This document shows positions 17,343 through 25,571 of a stretch of 58,844 bases of DNA, in pieces; positions within the stretch are counted from its first letter, which is position 1; every line of letters begins with the position of its first letter. Origin of the DNA: QNYZ01 sp964577615. Lineage in GTDB: Bacteria; Desulfobacterota; Desulfobacteria; Desulfobacterales; QNYZ01. The notes under the pieces are model-generated. The model was not told the DNA's origin, ran no database searches, and worked only from the letters and a program-made list of their open reading frames with translations. The stretch lies in NCBI GenBank assembly GCA_964577615.1, contig CAZNZW010000011.1, forward strand, positions 1 through 58,844. Reading direction: 5' to 3'. The translations under genes and the position numbers were made by a program.

Positions 17343-18506
17343 ATGGATTTTTCACTGCCCAAGGATATGGAAATGTTGAGAAAAGAAGTGCGGCGATTCG
17401 CAGATAAAAAAATTGCGCCCAATGCCGATCAATGGGATGCGGATCACTATTTCCCAATAAAAGAGGCCATCCGGCCCATGGGTGAGCTCGGTTTTTTCGG
17501 CACCGTTATTCCCGAGGAATACGGCGGGGACGACATGGGCTGGCTGGCGGCAATGATCGTTACCGAAGAAATTGCCCGGGCCTCCAGTTCCCTGCGTGTC
17601 ATGGTCAACATGCAGACCCTTGGCTGTGCTTACACCATATATAAATATGGCAACGAGGAAATCAAAAAAAAATACATCTCCAAACTCGTCAGCGCCGAAT
17701 ACATCGGCGGATTCGGCATTACCGAGCCGGACGCCGGTTCCGATGTGATGGCGCTTTCATCAACGGCCGAAGACAAGGGCGACCACTGGCTGCTCAATGG
17801 ATCCAAATCATGGATTTCCAACGCGCCTTACGCCGATGCCATCATCTACTACGCCTATACGGATAAAGAAAAAGGGTCCAAGGGATTGTCCGCGTTTGTA
17901 CTTGAAATGAAAAATTTCAACGGCATCAAAACATCGGTCCTGGATAAGCTGGGATCCCACTCTTCGATTACGGGCGAAGTCTTTTTAAACAACACCCGGG
18001 TGCCCAAGGAAAACATTATCGGTCAGCCGGGAGACGGCGCTAAAATCGTATTCGGCTCACTCAACCAGACCCGTCTGTCGGCAGCCGCCGGCGCCGTCGG
18101 TGTTGCCCAGGCCTGCCTGGAAGAAGCCACTAAATATTGTAACCAGCGCAAGCAGTTCGGCAAGCCCATTGGCCAGTTCCAGATGAACCAGGACCTGATC
18201 GCTCAAATGGTCACCGAAATCGAAGCGGCCCGCCTTCTCGTTTACAAAGCCGCCTGGGCCAAAGACCAGGGCCGGGTCAACAACGGCCTGGATGTGGCCA
18301 TGGCCAAGTATTTTGCCGGTGAAATGGTCACCAAATGTGCCAATTATGCCATGCGCATTCTCGGCGCTTACGGATACTCCACCGAGTACCCCATTGCCCG
18401 GATCTATCGGGATACTCCAACATATTATATTGTCGAGGGATCGACAAACATCTGTAAATGGATCATCGCCCTGGATCAACTCGGCTATCGAAAGGGAAAC
18501 CGGTAA
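17343..18506 (+). CDS. Glutaryl-CoA dehydrogenase, predicted non-decarboxylating type
   Basis: FAD acyl-CoA dehydrogenase of 387 residues. The start ATG at 17343 is set by AAGGAGAAAGA; an upstream frame from 17238 is spurious. The active-site base is Glu365 in VEGS. The residue before it is Val364; decarboxylating glutaryl-CoA dehydrogenases have Tyr here (human YEGT). Arg85 in SSSLR aligns with the human Arg94 that binds the gamma-carboxylate, and the position equal to human Glu87 is Ala78. Known: the Desulfococcus multivorans enzyme forms glutaconyl-CoA without decarboxylation, and a Tyr-to-Val exchange is the key difference. Together with gcdA and etfBA downstream, this strongly suggests glutaryl-CoA to glutaconyl-CoA. 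A generic short-chain acyl-CoA dehydrogenase is the alternative. Confidence 0.88.
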   Translation: MDFSLPKDMEMLRKEVRRFADKKIAPNADQWDADHYFPIKEAIRPMGELGFFGTVIPEEYGGDDMGWLAAMIVTEEIARASSSLRVMVNMQTLGCAYTIYKYGNEEIKKKYISKLVSAEYIGGFGITEPDAGSDVMALSSTAEDKGDHWLLNGSKSWISNAPYADAIIYYAYTDKEKGSKGLSAFVLEMKNFNGIKTSVLDKLGSHSSITGEVFLNNTRVPKENIIGQPGDGAKIVFGSLNQTRLSAAAGAVGVAQACLEEATKYCNQRKQFGKPIGQFQMNQDLIAQMVTEIEAARLLVYKAAWAKDQGRVNNGLDVAMAKYFAGEMVTKCANYAMRILGAYGYSTEYPIARIYRDTPTYYIVEGSTNICKWIIALDQLGYRKGNR

Positions 18507-18628
18507 ATTGTCCATGTAAAAAGAAGAGAGCTGTAGCCATCTCCCCCGTTTATATGGTATGAAACTGCCCGGAGATAAAGATCCCGCGCAGATGTGAAAA
18601 AACTTTTACCCAAAGCGAGGCTGTTACC

Positions 18629-19417
18629 GTGGAAATAGTTGTACTGGTCAAACAGGTACCGGATACCGAATCCATCATTCAGATTGGTAAAGACGGTATC
18701 TCCATTAAAACCGATGATATTAAATGGGTCATGAACCCGTATGATGAACTTGCCGTGGAAGCGGCGCTGCAGATCAGGGAATCCCTGGGCGGCACAATAA
18801 CGATTGTGTCGCTGGGACCTGAGAAAACAGTTGAAACCATTCGAACCGCGCTGGCCATGGGCGCTGACAAGGGGATCCACATCAATGATCCGGCGGCAGC
18901 CGGCAGTGATGCCCTTTCCCGGGCAAAAATTCTGGCGGCAGCCGTAAAGACGCTCCCCTTCGACCTGGTCATTGCCGGCATGCGGGCCGTGGATGAAGAC
19001 AATTACCAGGTTGCCGCGGCCGTTGCCGAATATCTGGCCATCCCGCAGGTCACCCAGGTGATCAAAGCGGAAATCGAGAACCAAACACTGACCTGCCAGT
19101 GCATGGTAGAAGGCGGCACCGTCGGGGTTGAAACGCCCCTGCCCGCGCTGTTTACCGCCCAGCGGGGGCTGAACGAACCCCGCTATGCCTCCCTGCCCGG
19201 AATTATGAAGGCCAAGAAAAAACCGATTGATACACCGACACTGGCCGATCTGGGTATTTCACCGGATACGGTCGGATCGGCCGGCCGAAAAGTCAAAGTG
19301 ACCGCCCTGCGATTCCCGCCGGAAAGAGAACCGGTACGGATGATCGATGGTGAAAACGCTGCGGAAAAAGCGGCCGGACTGGCCAAGGTACTCCATGAAG
19401 ATATTAAGATAATATAG
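18629..19417 (+). CDS. etfB: Electron transfer flavoprotein beta subunit
   Basis: FAD/AMP-binding small subunit of the soluble heterodimer that takes electrons from acyl-CoA dehydrogenases. The 262 residues begin MEIVVLVKQVPDTES at a GTG codon with a GAGG ribosome site about nine bases upstream. The family pattern AMGADKGIHI and the AGMRAVDEDNYQ segment are present. It follows the glutaryl-CoA dehydrogenase by 122 bases and precedes etfA by 34, so the operon supplies its own electron acceptor. No Etf:quinone oxidoreductase or bifurcating partner is in the window. Confidence 0.95.
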   Translation: MEIVVLVKQVPDTESIIQIGKDGISIKTDDIKWVMNPYDELAVEAALQIRESLGGTITIVSLGPEKTVETIRTALAMGADKGIHINDPAAAGSDALSRAKILAAAVKTLPFDLVIAGMRAVDEDNYQVAAAVAEYLAIPQVTQVIKAEIENQTLTCQCMVEGGTVGVETPLPALFTAQRGLNEPRYASLPGIMKAKKKPIDTPTLADLGISPDTVGSAGRKVKVTALRFPPEREPVRMIDGENAAEKAAGLAKVLHEDIKII

Positions 19418-19451
19418 TTAATTTATACAAATTGAACGCAAGGAGCAGACA

Positions 19452-20414
19452 ATGACACAGGGGGTCTTTGTTATATGTGAACAACGAGACGGGGCTTTCC
19501 GCAAGATATCCTTTGAAGCGGTCAGCGAGGGAAGGCGGCTGGCCGATGATTTGAATACCGGCCTGACCGCGCTGGTGCTGGGCGACGGTATTGCCGATCT
19601 GGCCGGAGAACTGGAGAAATACGGGCCGGATACGATCCTCGTCGCCAATGATCCCGTGCTGGGCGATTATCTTACGGAACCGTATACAACGGTCTGCGCT
19701 GATGCCATTTCATCCAGACACCCGGAGGTGGTCCTGACCGGCGCGTCCGCCCAGGGGAAAGACCTGGCAGCCCGTCTGGCCGCCCGGCTCGATGCCGCGC
19801 TGGCCATGGATGTTATCGCCATCCGCCTGAACGACGGCCGTCTGACCTGTACCCGACCAATGTCCGGCGGAAAAATTCTGGCCGACGTCACTCTGGAAGG
19901 ATCGCCTCAGATGGTGGCCATTCGCTCCAACGTGATGCCCATTGCCGAATCCTCCCGGACCGTAACGACCGAGGCGCTTGTTGTCACGATTGACCCGCCC
20001 GGCAGCCATATCATTGACAAAAAAGTCGACGCCGGCGACAAGGTGGAACTCACCGAAGCCGCCGTCGTTATCTCCGGCGGCCGCGGCACGGGCGGCGACT
20101 ATGCAGCCATAGAAGAGCTGGCCGCTCTGCTGAAAGGCGCTGTGGGCGCCTCCCGCTCAGCCGTGGACGAAGGCTGGCGGCCCCATTCCGATCAGGTCGG
20201 GCAGACCGGAAAGGTGGTATCCCCCAATCTTTACATGGCCTGTGGGATTTCGGGCGCCATTCAGCATCTGGCCGGCATGTCGACATCGAAAAACATTGTC
20301 GCCGTCAACAAGGATCCCGAGGCACCCATCTTTGCCAAAGCGGATTATGGTATTATCGGGGACCTGTTTGAGGTTATCCCCGAACTGACAAAAGCCCTCC
20401 GGGAGCATGTTTAA
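19452..20414 (+). CDS. etfA: Electron transfer flavoprotein alpha subunit
   Basis: Large subunit of Etf, binding the redox-active FAD. The 320 residues start at an ATG after AAGGAG and have the N-terminal alpha/beta domain and the C-terminal FAD domain with the conserved stretch SGGRGTGGD, followed by GQTGKVVSPNLYMACGISGAIQH-type sequence with the ..GISGA.QH.AGM.. signature and a terminal D.FEVIPEL region. Length is normal. A 196-base gap containing a hairpin (20448-20477) separates it from the thiolase gene. Confidence 0.95.
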   Translation: MTQGVFVICEQRDGAFRKISFEAVSEGRRLADDLNTGLTALVLGDGIADLAGELEKYGPDTILVANDPVLGDYLTEPYTTVCADAISSRHPEVVLTGASAQGKDLAARLAARLDAALAMDVIAIRLNDGRLTCTRPMSGGKILADVTLEGSPQMVAIRSNVMPIAESSRTVTTEALVVTIDPPGSHIIDKKVDAGDKVELTEAAVVISGGRGTGGDYAAIEELAALLKGAVGASRSAVDEGWRPHSDQVGQTGKVVSPNLYMACGISGAIQHLAGMSTSKNIVAVNKDPEAPIFAKADYGIIGDLFEVIPELTKALREHV

Positions 20415-20447
20415 ACAGCACGCCCGGTCGTTACCGGAATAATGGGT

Positions 20448-20477
20448 GAGCGCCGGATGCCTGATGTCCCGGCGCTC
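20448..20477 (+). repeat. GC-rich hairpin between etfA and thiolase gene
   Basis: GAGCGCCGG and CCGGCGCTC form a perfect 9-bp stem with a 12-base loop. No T-tract follows, so it is more likely an mRNA stability or processing element than a terminator. A second smaller GC hairpin (around 20503-20525) lies just downstream. Confidence 0.5.
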
Positions 20478-20610
20478 TTCGCCTATCTGCATATCAGCCC
20501 CCTGCCGGCCGCCATACCGGCGGAGCCGCGTGCAGCCTGGACCGAGTACCCTGTTTTGAATCAAACCTATGGCGATACAGCTTTACGGATACTATAATTA
20601 GGAGGAAATC

Positions 20611-21795
20611 ATGCGGGAAGTCGTTATTATTGGTGCGGCCCGATCGGCGGGCGGCAGGTTCGGTGGCTCATTAAAATCGATGGGCGCTCCGGAATTCGGC
20701 GCGATTGTGGTTAAAGAAACCGTTAAACGGGCGGGCATCACCCCGGACACGATCGATCAGACAATTTTCGGCAATGCCTGGCAGGCCGGTGTCGGCCCCA
20801 ATCCGGCCCGGATTACCGCTGTGGGCGGCGGCGTTCCCATCGACGCACCGGCGGTATCGGTCAACGTCCGCTGCGGCTCCAGCATTCAAGCCATTATTAT
20901 GGGATCTCAGGCGATCAAAGCCGAAGACGTGGATACCGTCCTCGTTGGCGGTACGGAAAGCGCCAGCCAGATTCCGTATGCCCTGCCCAAGGCCCGCTGG
21001 GGCTATCGCATGGGTCAGGGAGCGCTGGTGGATCTGATGCACCGTGACGGTTTTTTGTGCCCCCTGGGGGGAGGACTCATGGGAGATCTTACCGACGGAT
21101 ATGCCAAAGAACTGGGGATTACCCGGGAAGAGCAGGATGCATTTGCCGCCGACTGCCACAACAAAACCGAGGCGGCTGTCAAGGCCGGCAAATTTACCGA
21201 TGAGATTGTCCCCATCGAAGTACCGGGAAGAAAAGGCAAGGTAACTGTCTTCAAAGATGAAGAAATATACCGTGAGGGAGTTACGGCCGCCTCTCTGTCC
21301 AAACTGCGGCCGGTTTTCAATAAAGACGGAACCGTGACGGCGGCCAACGCCTGTGCCCTCTGCGACGCAGCAGCGGCCCAGATTATCATGGATCGGGAAA
21401 AAGCCGCCGCACTGGGGCTGGCCCCCATGGCGCTGATTCGCGGCTACGCTTTTGTGGGATACGATCCCAAGCGTTTCGGTCTGTCACCGGTCAAAGCCAT
21501 CCCCGCGGCCCTGAAACAGGCCGGCCTGGCCCTGGCCGATATTGATCTGATCGAACTCAACGAAGCCTTTGCCGCTCAATACCTGGGATGCGAGCAAAAA
21601 CTCGGCATCGATCGCAGCAAGGTTAACGTCAACGGTGGCGCTATTGCCATGGGGCACCCGGTGGCGGCGACCGGCTCAAAGATTCTGACGACTCTGCTCT
21701 ACGCCATGAAAGACCGCGATGCCCAGCTGGGCCTGGTCAGCGCCTGTATCGGCGGCGGCAACGGCGTGGCCCTGGTAGTTGAACGCTTGAATTAA
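20611..21795 (+). CDS. Thiolase family acetyl-CoA acetyltransferase
   Basis: Cleaves acetoacetyl-CoA to two acetyl-CoA, the last step of the pathway encoded here. The 394 residues start at ATG after AGGAGG. The nucleophile is Cys88 in NVRCGSS, the catalytic His lies in GHPVAATG and the second Cys in CIGGGNG. Two motif details are unusual: RCGSSIQ in place of the common CGSG, and GHPVA in place of GHP(I/L)G. It lies between etfA and the 3-hydroxyacyl-CoA dehydrogenase gene. Substrate length cannot be proven from sequence; context favours acetoacetyl-CoA. Confidence 0.92.
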   Translation: MREVVIIGAARSAGGRFGGSLKSMGAPEFGAIVVKETVKRAGITPDTIDQTIFGNAWQAGVGPNPARITAVGGGVPIDAPAVSVNVRCGSSIQAIIMGSQAIKAEDVDTVLVGGTESASQIPYALPKARWGYRMGQGALVDLMHRDGFLCPLGGGLMGDLTDGYAKELGITREEQDAFAADCHNKTEAAVKAGKFTDEIVPIEVPGRKGKVTVFKDEEIYREGVTAASLSKLRPVFNKDGTVTAANACALCDAAAAQIIMDREKAAALGLAPMALIRGYAFVGYDPKRFGLSPVKAIPAALKQAGLALADIDLIELNEAFAAQYLGCEQKLGIDRSKVNVNGGAIAMGHPVAATGSKILTTLLYAMKDRDAQLGLVSACIGGGNGVALVVERLN

Positions 21796-21837
21796 TCTTC
21801 GGTCCGGTTTGCCGGATCAATGACAGGAGGAAGTAAA

Positions 21838-22689
21838 GTGACAATCAAAAATGTTATGGTTATCGGCGCTGGTACCATGGGCGGCGGCATTGCGCAGCTG
21901 TGTGCCCAGCAGGGCCTTGATGCCACCATTACCGATATCGAGCTGTCTTTTTCGGAAGCTGCCAGAGAACGCATTGACAAAGGCCTTTCCAACCGCGTCG
22001 CCAAAGGTAAAATCAGCGAAGACGAAAAGGCGGCCGTTCTATCGCGCATTCACGTTGCCGGGGATCTGACGCCGGCCGAAAAATCTGATATCATCATCGA
22101 AAGCGCCATTGAGAACCTGGAAATCAAGAAAAAGATATTTGCCGAAATTGATGCGCTGGCGCCGGCTGATACGATTTTCACCACCAACACGACGTCCCTG
22201 TCCATTTCCGAAATGGCCAACGCCACCCGGCGGCCCGATAAGGTCGCCCAGATGCATTTTTTCAACCCGCCCACCATCATGAAGCTGGTTGAAATCATGC
22301 CCGGCAGCCAAACATCTCCGGAAACCCTGGCCATGGCCGAGGCCTTTGCCAGGCAGCTCGGAAAAGACCCCGTGGTCTGCAAAAACGAGGCGCCCGCCGG
22401 TATTGTCAGCCGTATTCTCGGCCAGCTGCTCAATGAAGCCACCTGGCTGGTGGCTTCCGGGGTCGCCGCGCCGGCCGATGTCGACAAGGCAATGAAACTG
22501 GGTGCCAATCACCCCATGGGCCCCCTCCAGCTCGTCGACCTGATCGGTATTGATATTCACCGCGCCAAAATGGAAACCCTGCGCAAAAAACTCGATGACC
22601 CCCGCTATCAGCATCCCCCGCTGATCGACGAAATGATTGACCGGGGTGAGCTGGGCCGCAAAACCGGGAAAGGATTTTACGATTATTAA
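21838..22689 (+). CDS. hbd: 3-hydroxybutyryl-CoA dehydrogenase
   Basis: Oxidises 3-hydroxybutyryl-CoA to acetoacetyl-CoA with NAD. The start is a GTG at 21838 immediately after AGGAGGAAGTAAA; an ATG at 21820 lies before that ribosome site and is rejected. The 283 residues show the Rossmann motif GAGTMGGGIAQ, the TNTTSLSISEMA strand, HFFNPP with the catalytic His, and the C-terminal domain ending GRKTGKGFYDY. This matches the single-function Hbd type, not the large fatty-acid oxidation fusion. An enoyl-CoA hydratase to feed it is not in the window. Confidence 0.94.
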   Translation: MTIKNVMVIGAGTMGGGIAQLCAQQGLDATITDIELSFSEAARERIDKGLSNRVAKGKISEDEKAAVLSRIHVAGDLTPAEKSDIIIESAIENLEIKKKIFAEIDALAPADTIFTTNTTSLSISEMANATRRPDKVAQMHFFNPPTIMKLVEIMPGSQTSPETLAMAEAFARQLGKDPVVCKNEAPAGIVSRILGQLLNEATWLVASGVAAPADVDKAMKLGANHPMGPLQLVDLIGIDIHRAKMETLRKKLDDPRYQHPPLIDEMIDRGELGRKTGKGFYDY

Positions 22690-22762
22690 TCCTGGGTCTG
22701 CCGGCCGGGACCGGCGGGCACCCTGTTTCCATAAAACAACGCCCCATTAAACGGAGATATTC

Positions 22763-24496
22763 ATGCGACCTTACTTCGAATCGATGCCGCTTTTTGGCCA
22801 CGAACTGACCGACGGCCAGAAAAAAAGCACCAACGAAAACATAAAAAAAATAAAGGACATCGAAGCCGAAATTCAGGCCGAAGTCAAAAAGGTGAAATCC
22901 GCCGGGTTTCCCGAGGAAAAGATCAATGCCCGCGGCATGCTGACCGTCTGGCAACGCCTGCAGTATCTGGTGGATCCCGGCACGTGGTGCGGCCTCAATA
23001 CGCTCTATAATCCTGCCGAAAATGCCGAGGGACATACCAATGTCTTTAACGGTCTGGGAAAAATATCGGGCAAATGGGCTGTTATCATCGGGTTCGACAA
23101 TAAAACGCTGGCCGGGGCCTGGATTCCGGGCCAGGCCGATAATATCCTCCGCGCCACCAATCTGTCCAAGCGGTTGAATATTCCGCTTGTGTGGCTGGTC
23201 AACTGCAGCGGTGTCAAGCTCACCGAACAGGAAAAATTTTATGGCGACCGCCGGGGCGGCGGGGCCACATTTTTCAGACACGCCGAACTCGAAGTGCTTG
23301 GCATTCCCATTCTGGCAGCCATTTACGGAACCAATCCCGCGGGCGGCGGCTATCACGCCATCAGCCCGACCGTCCTTTTTGCCCATAAAAACTGCAACAT
23401 CGCCGTGGGTGGCGGCGGTATCCTGAGCGGCATGTCGCCCAAGGGGTATTTTGACCGGGAAGGCTGCGAAGCCCTGATCAAAACCGCCAAGGAATTCAAG
23501 GTCAAGCCGCCGGGATCCGTCGATATTCATTACAACGAAACCGGATTTTTCCGCTACGTTTATGACGAAGAAACCGAAGTGCTCGACGGGCTGAAGGATT
23601 ACATGAAAGATATTCCCGGCTATAACCCCAAATTTTTCCGCGTGGCCAATCCCAGGGCGCCGCGTCTGCCTGCGGATGATCTGTATCGGCTGGTCCCGTT
23701 TAATCAGAAGCAGATGTACAGTTTTGACGAGGTTCTCTCCCGCGTGGTGGACGGCAGTGAACATATGGAGTTCCGTCCCGACTACGGGCCGGAGATCTAC
23801 ACCGGCCTGTGCAAATTCGATGGATTATTGATGGGGGTGATCGGCAGCCGTCAGGGGTTTCTTGGCGAAAACTACCCTGAATATGCCGATTATCCGGGTA
23901 TCGGCGGCAAGCTCTATCGCCAGGGATTGATTAAGATGAACGAGTTCGTCACCCAGTGCGGCCGGGATCGTGTGCCGATCGTCTGGTTCCAGGACACCTC
24001 GGGCATTGACGTGGGCGATATTGCCGAAAAGGCCGAACTGCTCGGCCTCGGCCAGAGCCTGGTCTACTCCATTCAACAGACGGACGTGCCCCAGCTGCTC
24101 GTTGTTCTTCGCAAAGGCACTGCCGCGGCCCATTATGTGATGGGCGGCCCGGTGGCCAACCGGCACAATGCCTTTACCCTGGGACTGGCCACCACCGAAA
24201 TCTACGTCATGCACGGCGAAACGGCAGCGGCGGCGGCCTTTTCCCGGCGGCTGGTGAAAGAAAAAGACGCCGGCCGGGACCTGGATCCGATCATGGACAA
24301 AATGAACCAGATGGCCAAGGAGTACCACGATTATTCCCGCCCGCTTTACTGCGCCCAGCATGGCCTGGTAGACGAAATCGTGTCCATGAAAGATCTTCGC
24401 AAATATCTGGTTTCCTTTGCCGGCGCCGCCTACCAGAACCCCAAGTCCATCTGCCCGCATCATCAGATGCTGCTGCCGCGGCTCATCAAAGGCTAA
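22763..24496 (+). CDS. gcdA: Glutaconyl-CoA decarboxylase alpha subunit (carboxyltransferase)
   Basis: Carboxyltransferase that moves the carboxyl group of glutaconyl-CoA to a biotin carrier, yielding crotonyl-CoA; in the full GcdABCD complex the beta subunit then drives sodium export. The 577 residues match GcdA closely in plan: MRPYFESMP start, LAGAWIPGQA, LVWLVNCSGVK, YGTNPAGGGYHAISP, PPGSVDIHY and the end ICPHHQMLLPR. Typical GcdA is about 587. It closes the operon that starts with the predicted non-decarboxylating glutaryl-CoA dehydrogenase. The beta, gamma and delta subunits are not in the window. Other biotin-dependent carboxyltransferases are less alike. Confidence 0.9.
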   Translation: MRPYFESMPLFGHELTDGQKKSTNENIKKIKDIEAEIQAEVKKVKSAGFPEEKINARGMLTVWQRLQYLVDPGTWCGLNTLYNPAENAEGHTNVFNGLGKISGKWAVIIGFDNKTLAGAWIPGQADNILRATNLSKRLNIPLVWLVNCSGVKLTEQEKFYGDRRGGGATFFRHAELEVLGIPILAAIYGTNPAGGGYHAISPTVLFAHKNCNIAVGGGGILSGMSPKGYFDREGCEALIKTAKEFKVKPPGSVDIHYNETGFFRYVYDEETEVLDGLKDYMKDIPGYNPKFFRVANPRAPRLPADDLYRLVPFNQKQMYSFDEVLSRVVDGSEHMEFRPDYGPEIYTGLCKFDGLLMGVIGSRQGFLGENYPEYADYPGIGGKLYRQGLIKMNEFVTQCGRDRVPIVWFQDTSGIDVGDIAEKAELLGLGQSLVYSIQQTDVPQLLVVLRKGTAAAHYVMGGPVANRHNAFTLGLATTEIYVMHGETAAAAAFSRRLVKEKDAGRDLDPIMDKMNQMAKEYHDYSRPLYCAQHGLVDEIVSMKDLRKYLVSFAGAAYQNPKSICPHHQMLLPRLIKG

Positions 24497-24503
24497 TTCC
24501 TCC

Positions 24504-24532
24504 CCCGTCCCGGCAATCCTGTCCGGGGCGGG
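24504..24532 (+). terminator. Possible terminator after gcdA
   Basis: CCCGTCCCGG and CCGGGGCGGG form a 10-bp stem with one G-T pair and a 9-base loop, eight bases after the gcdA stop. Only ACCGTTTC follows, so termination would be weak or factor-assisted. Confidence 0.5.
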
Positions 24533-24625
24533 ACCGTTTCACCATCCGCGAATACCCGTTTTTTTTAACAGCTGATTCTTTTAAGGCCACCACCGCGCCC
24601 GACGGTTCTTCCCTCTGCCCACAGT

Positions 24626-24668
24626 GAATAAATAGCAGGCGAATGCAGAAGTTCGACGATATTTATTC
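24626..24668. repeat. Inverted repeat GAATAAATA / TATTTATTC
   Basis: Perfect 9-bp arms with a 25-base spacer, which itself contains TGCAGAA able to pair with the TTCTGCA that overlaps the right arm. It lies in the region between gcdA and tRNA-Arg, which holds no gene. Two mutually exclusive hairpins are possible. Function unknown. Confidence 0.5.
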
Positions 24669-24775
24669 TGCAGGGAACCGTTTTTAAATCCACCGGCCAG
24701 CGCTTCACGGACGCCGAATTGGGCTGCATAATTGTTATAAAATGAGAGATGACACCAGGAAACGGAACAGGAGGA

Positions 24776-24853
24776 TGGTGCGCCCGGCAAGATTCGAACT
24801 TGCGACCTACGGATTCGTAGTCCGGCGCTCTATCCAGACTGAGCTACGGGCGC
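24776..24853 (-). tRNA. tRNA-Arg (anticodon ACG)
   Basis: Cloverleaf read on the minus strand: acceptor GCGCCCG/CGGGCGC, D-arm GCTC/GAGC, anticodon loop CTACGAA giving ACG, T-arm GCAAG/CTTGC with loop TTCGAAT, discriminator A and an encoded CCA. Bases 27 and 43 (C and U) do not pair; the other four anticodon-stem pairs are normal. It decodes CGN codons after A34 is deaminated to inosine. The deaminase gene tadA begins 147 bases away on the other strand. Confidence 0.95.
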
Positions 24854-24880
24854 TGAGGAAAATTGATACTGTCGCGGTCT

Positions 24881-24908
24881 TTTAAATCATTTCCGGCCGG
24901 CTTGTCAA
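24881..24908 (-). promoter_or_regulatory. Promoter for tRNA-Arg
   Basis: On the minus strand TTGACA (24903-24908) and TTTAAA (24881-24886) are 16 bases apart, 28 bases upstream of the tRNA 5' end. Consensus -35, four of six in the -10. Confidence 0.6.
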
Positions 24909-25000
24909 GATTCTCCGGCGCTATTTTTAATTTTTCTTAATTCGGTCCGATTTGGCTGTTCCCCCTTGATCCGGACCGGCGTCGCAGGTATATACCTCCA

Positions 25001-25456
25001 ATGGATTCAATGGACGAATCATTGATGGCGCTGGCCCTTGACGAAGCACGGCTGGCCGCCGATGACGGGGAAGTTCCCGTGGGCGCCGTACTGGTCGATC
25101 CGGACGGACGTATTCTGGGCCGGGCCCGGAATACGGTCATTTCAACCCATGATGCCACGGCCCATGCCGAGATAATTGCCCTGCGGGAAGGTGGCCGCCG
25201 ACAATCAAACTACCGGTTGTTGAACACCACCTTGTATGTTACCATCGAACCCTGTGTCATGTGCATGGGTGCCATTATCCATGCGCGGGTCCGTCGGCTT
25301 GTCTACGGTGCACCGGACCCCAAATGGGGAGCGGCCGGTTCATTGTACGATTTTGGCACTGATTCCCGCTTTAACCATAAAGTAACTGTCACGGCAGGAG
25401 TCAGCCGGGACCAATGCCGGACATTGATCCAGACTTTTTTTAGAAACAGGCGATAG
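25001..25456 (+). CDS. tadA: tRNA-specific adenosine deaminase TadA
   Basis: Zinc enzyme that deaminates A34 of tRNA-Arg(ACG) to inosine so that one tRNA reads CGU, CGC and CGA. The 151 residues have the zinc/catalytic motif HAE at 55-57 and PCVMC with Cys85 and Cys88, a compact CDA fold and a basic C-terminus (FFRNRR). Two ATGs (codons 1 and 4) are possible starts and no strong ribosome site is seen. Its substrate tRNA lies next door on the opposite strand. Cytidine deaminase-like nucleoside enzymes are excluded by the PCVMC spacing and family pattern. Confidence 0.93.
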   Translation: MDSMDESLMALALDEARLAADDGEVPVGAVLVDPDGRILGRARNTVISTHDATAHAEIIALREGGRRQSNYRLLNTTLYVTIEPCVMCMGAIIHARVRRLVYGAPDPKWGAAGSLYDFGTDSRFNHKVTVTAGVSRDQCRTLIQTFFRNRR

Positions 25457-25571
25457 GGGATTTTCAGAAAAACCTGATTTTTCGGATCGGCGCCTGGACA
25501 GTGGCTGTCTTGTGCCTGGGCTGCCCAACACGATCGCCCGATTCACTACCGCTAAAACCAAGGAGCTCAAA

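Noticed and set aside
18629..20414. Electron-bifurcating Etf complex
   Set aside because: The dehydrogenase gene is of glutaryl-CoA type, not a bifurcating butyryl-CoA or caffeyl-CoA dehydrogenase, and no FixC/X or ferredoxin gene is present.
20593..20598. Perfect TATAAT just before the thiolase gene
   Set aside because: A start from it would fall after the ribosome site and about five bases before the ATG, and there is no -35 match (TGGCGA).
22430..23764. 444-codon antisense frame across hbd and gcdA
   Set aside because: It is the mirror of two well-supported genes and has no protein family character.
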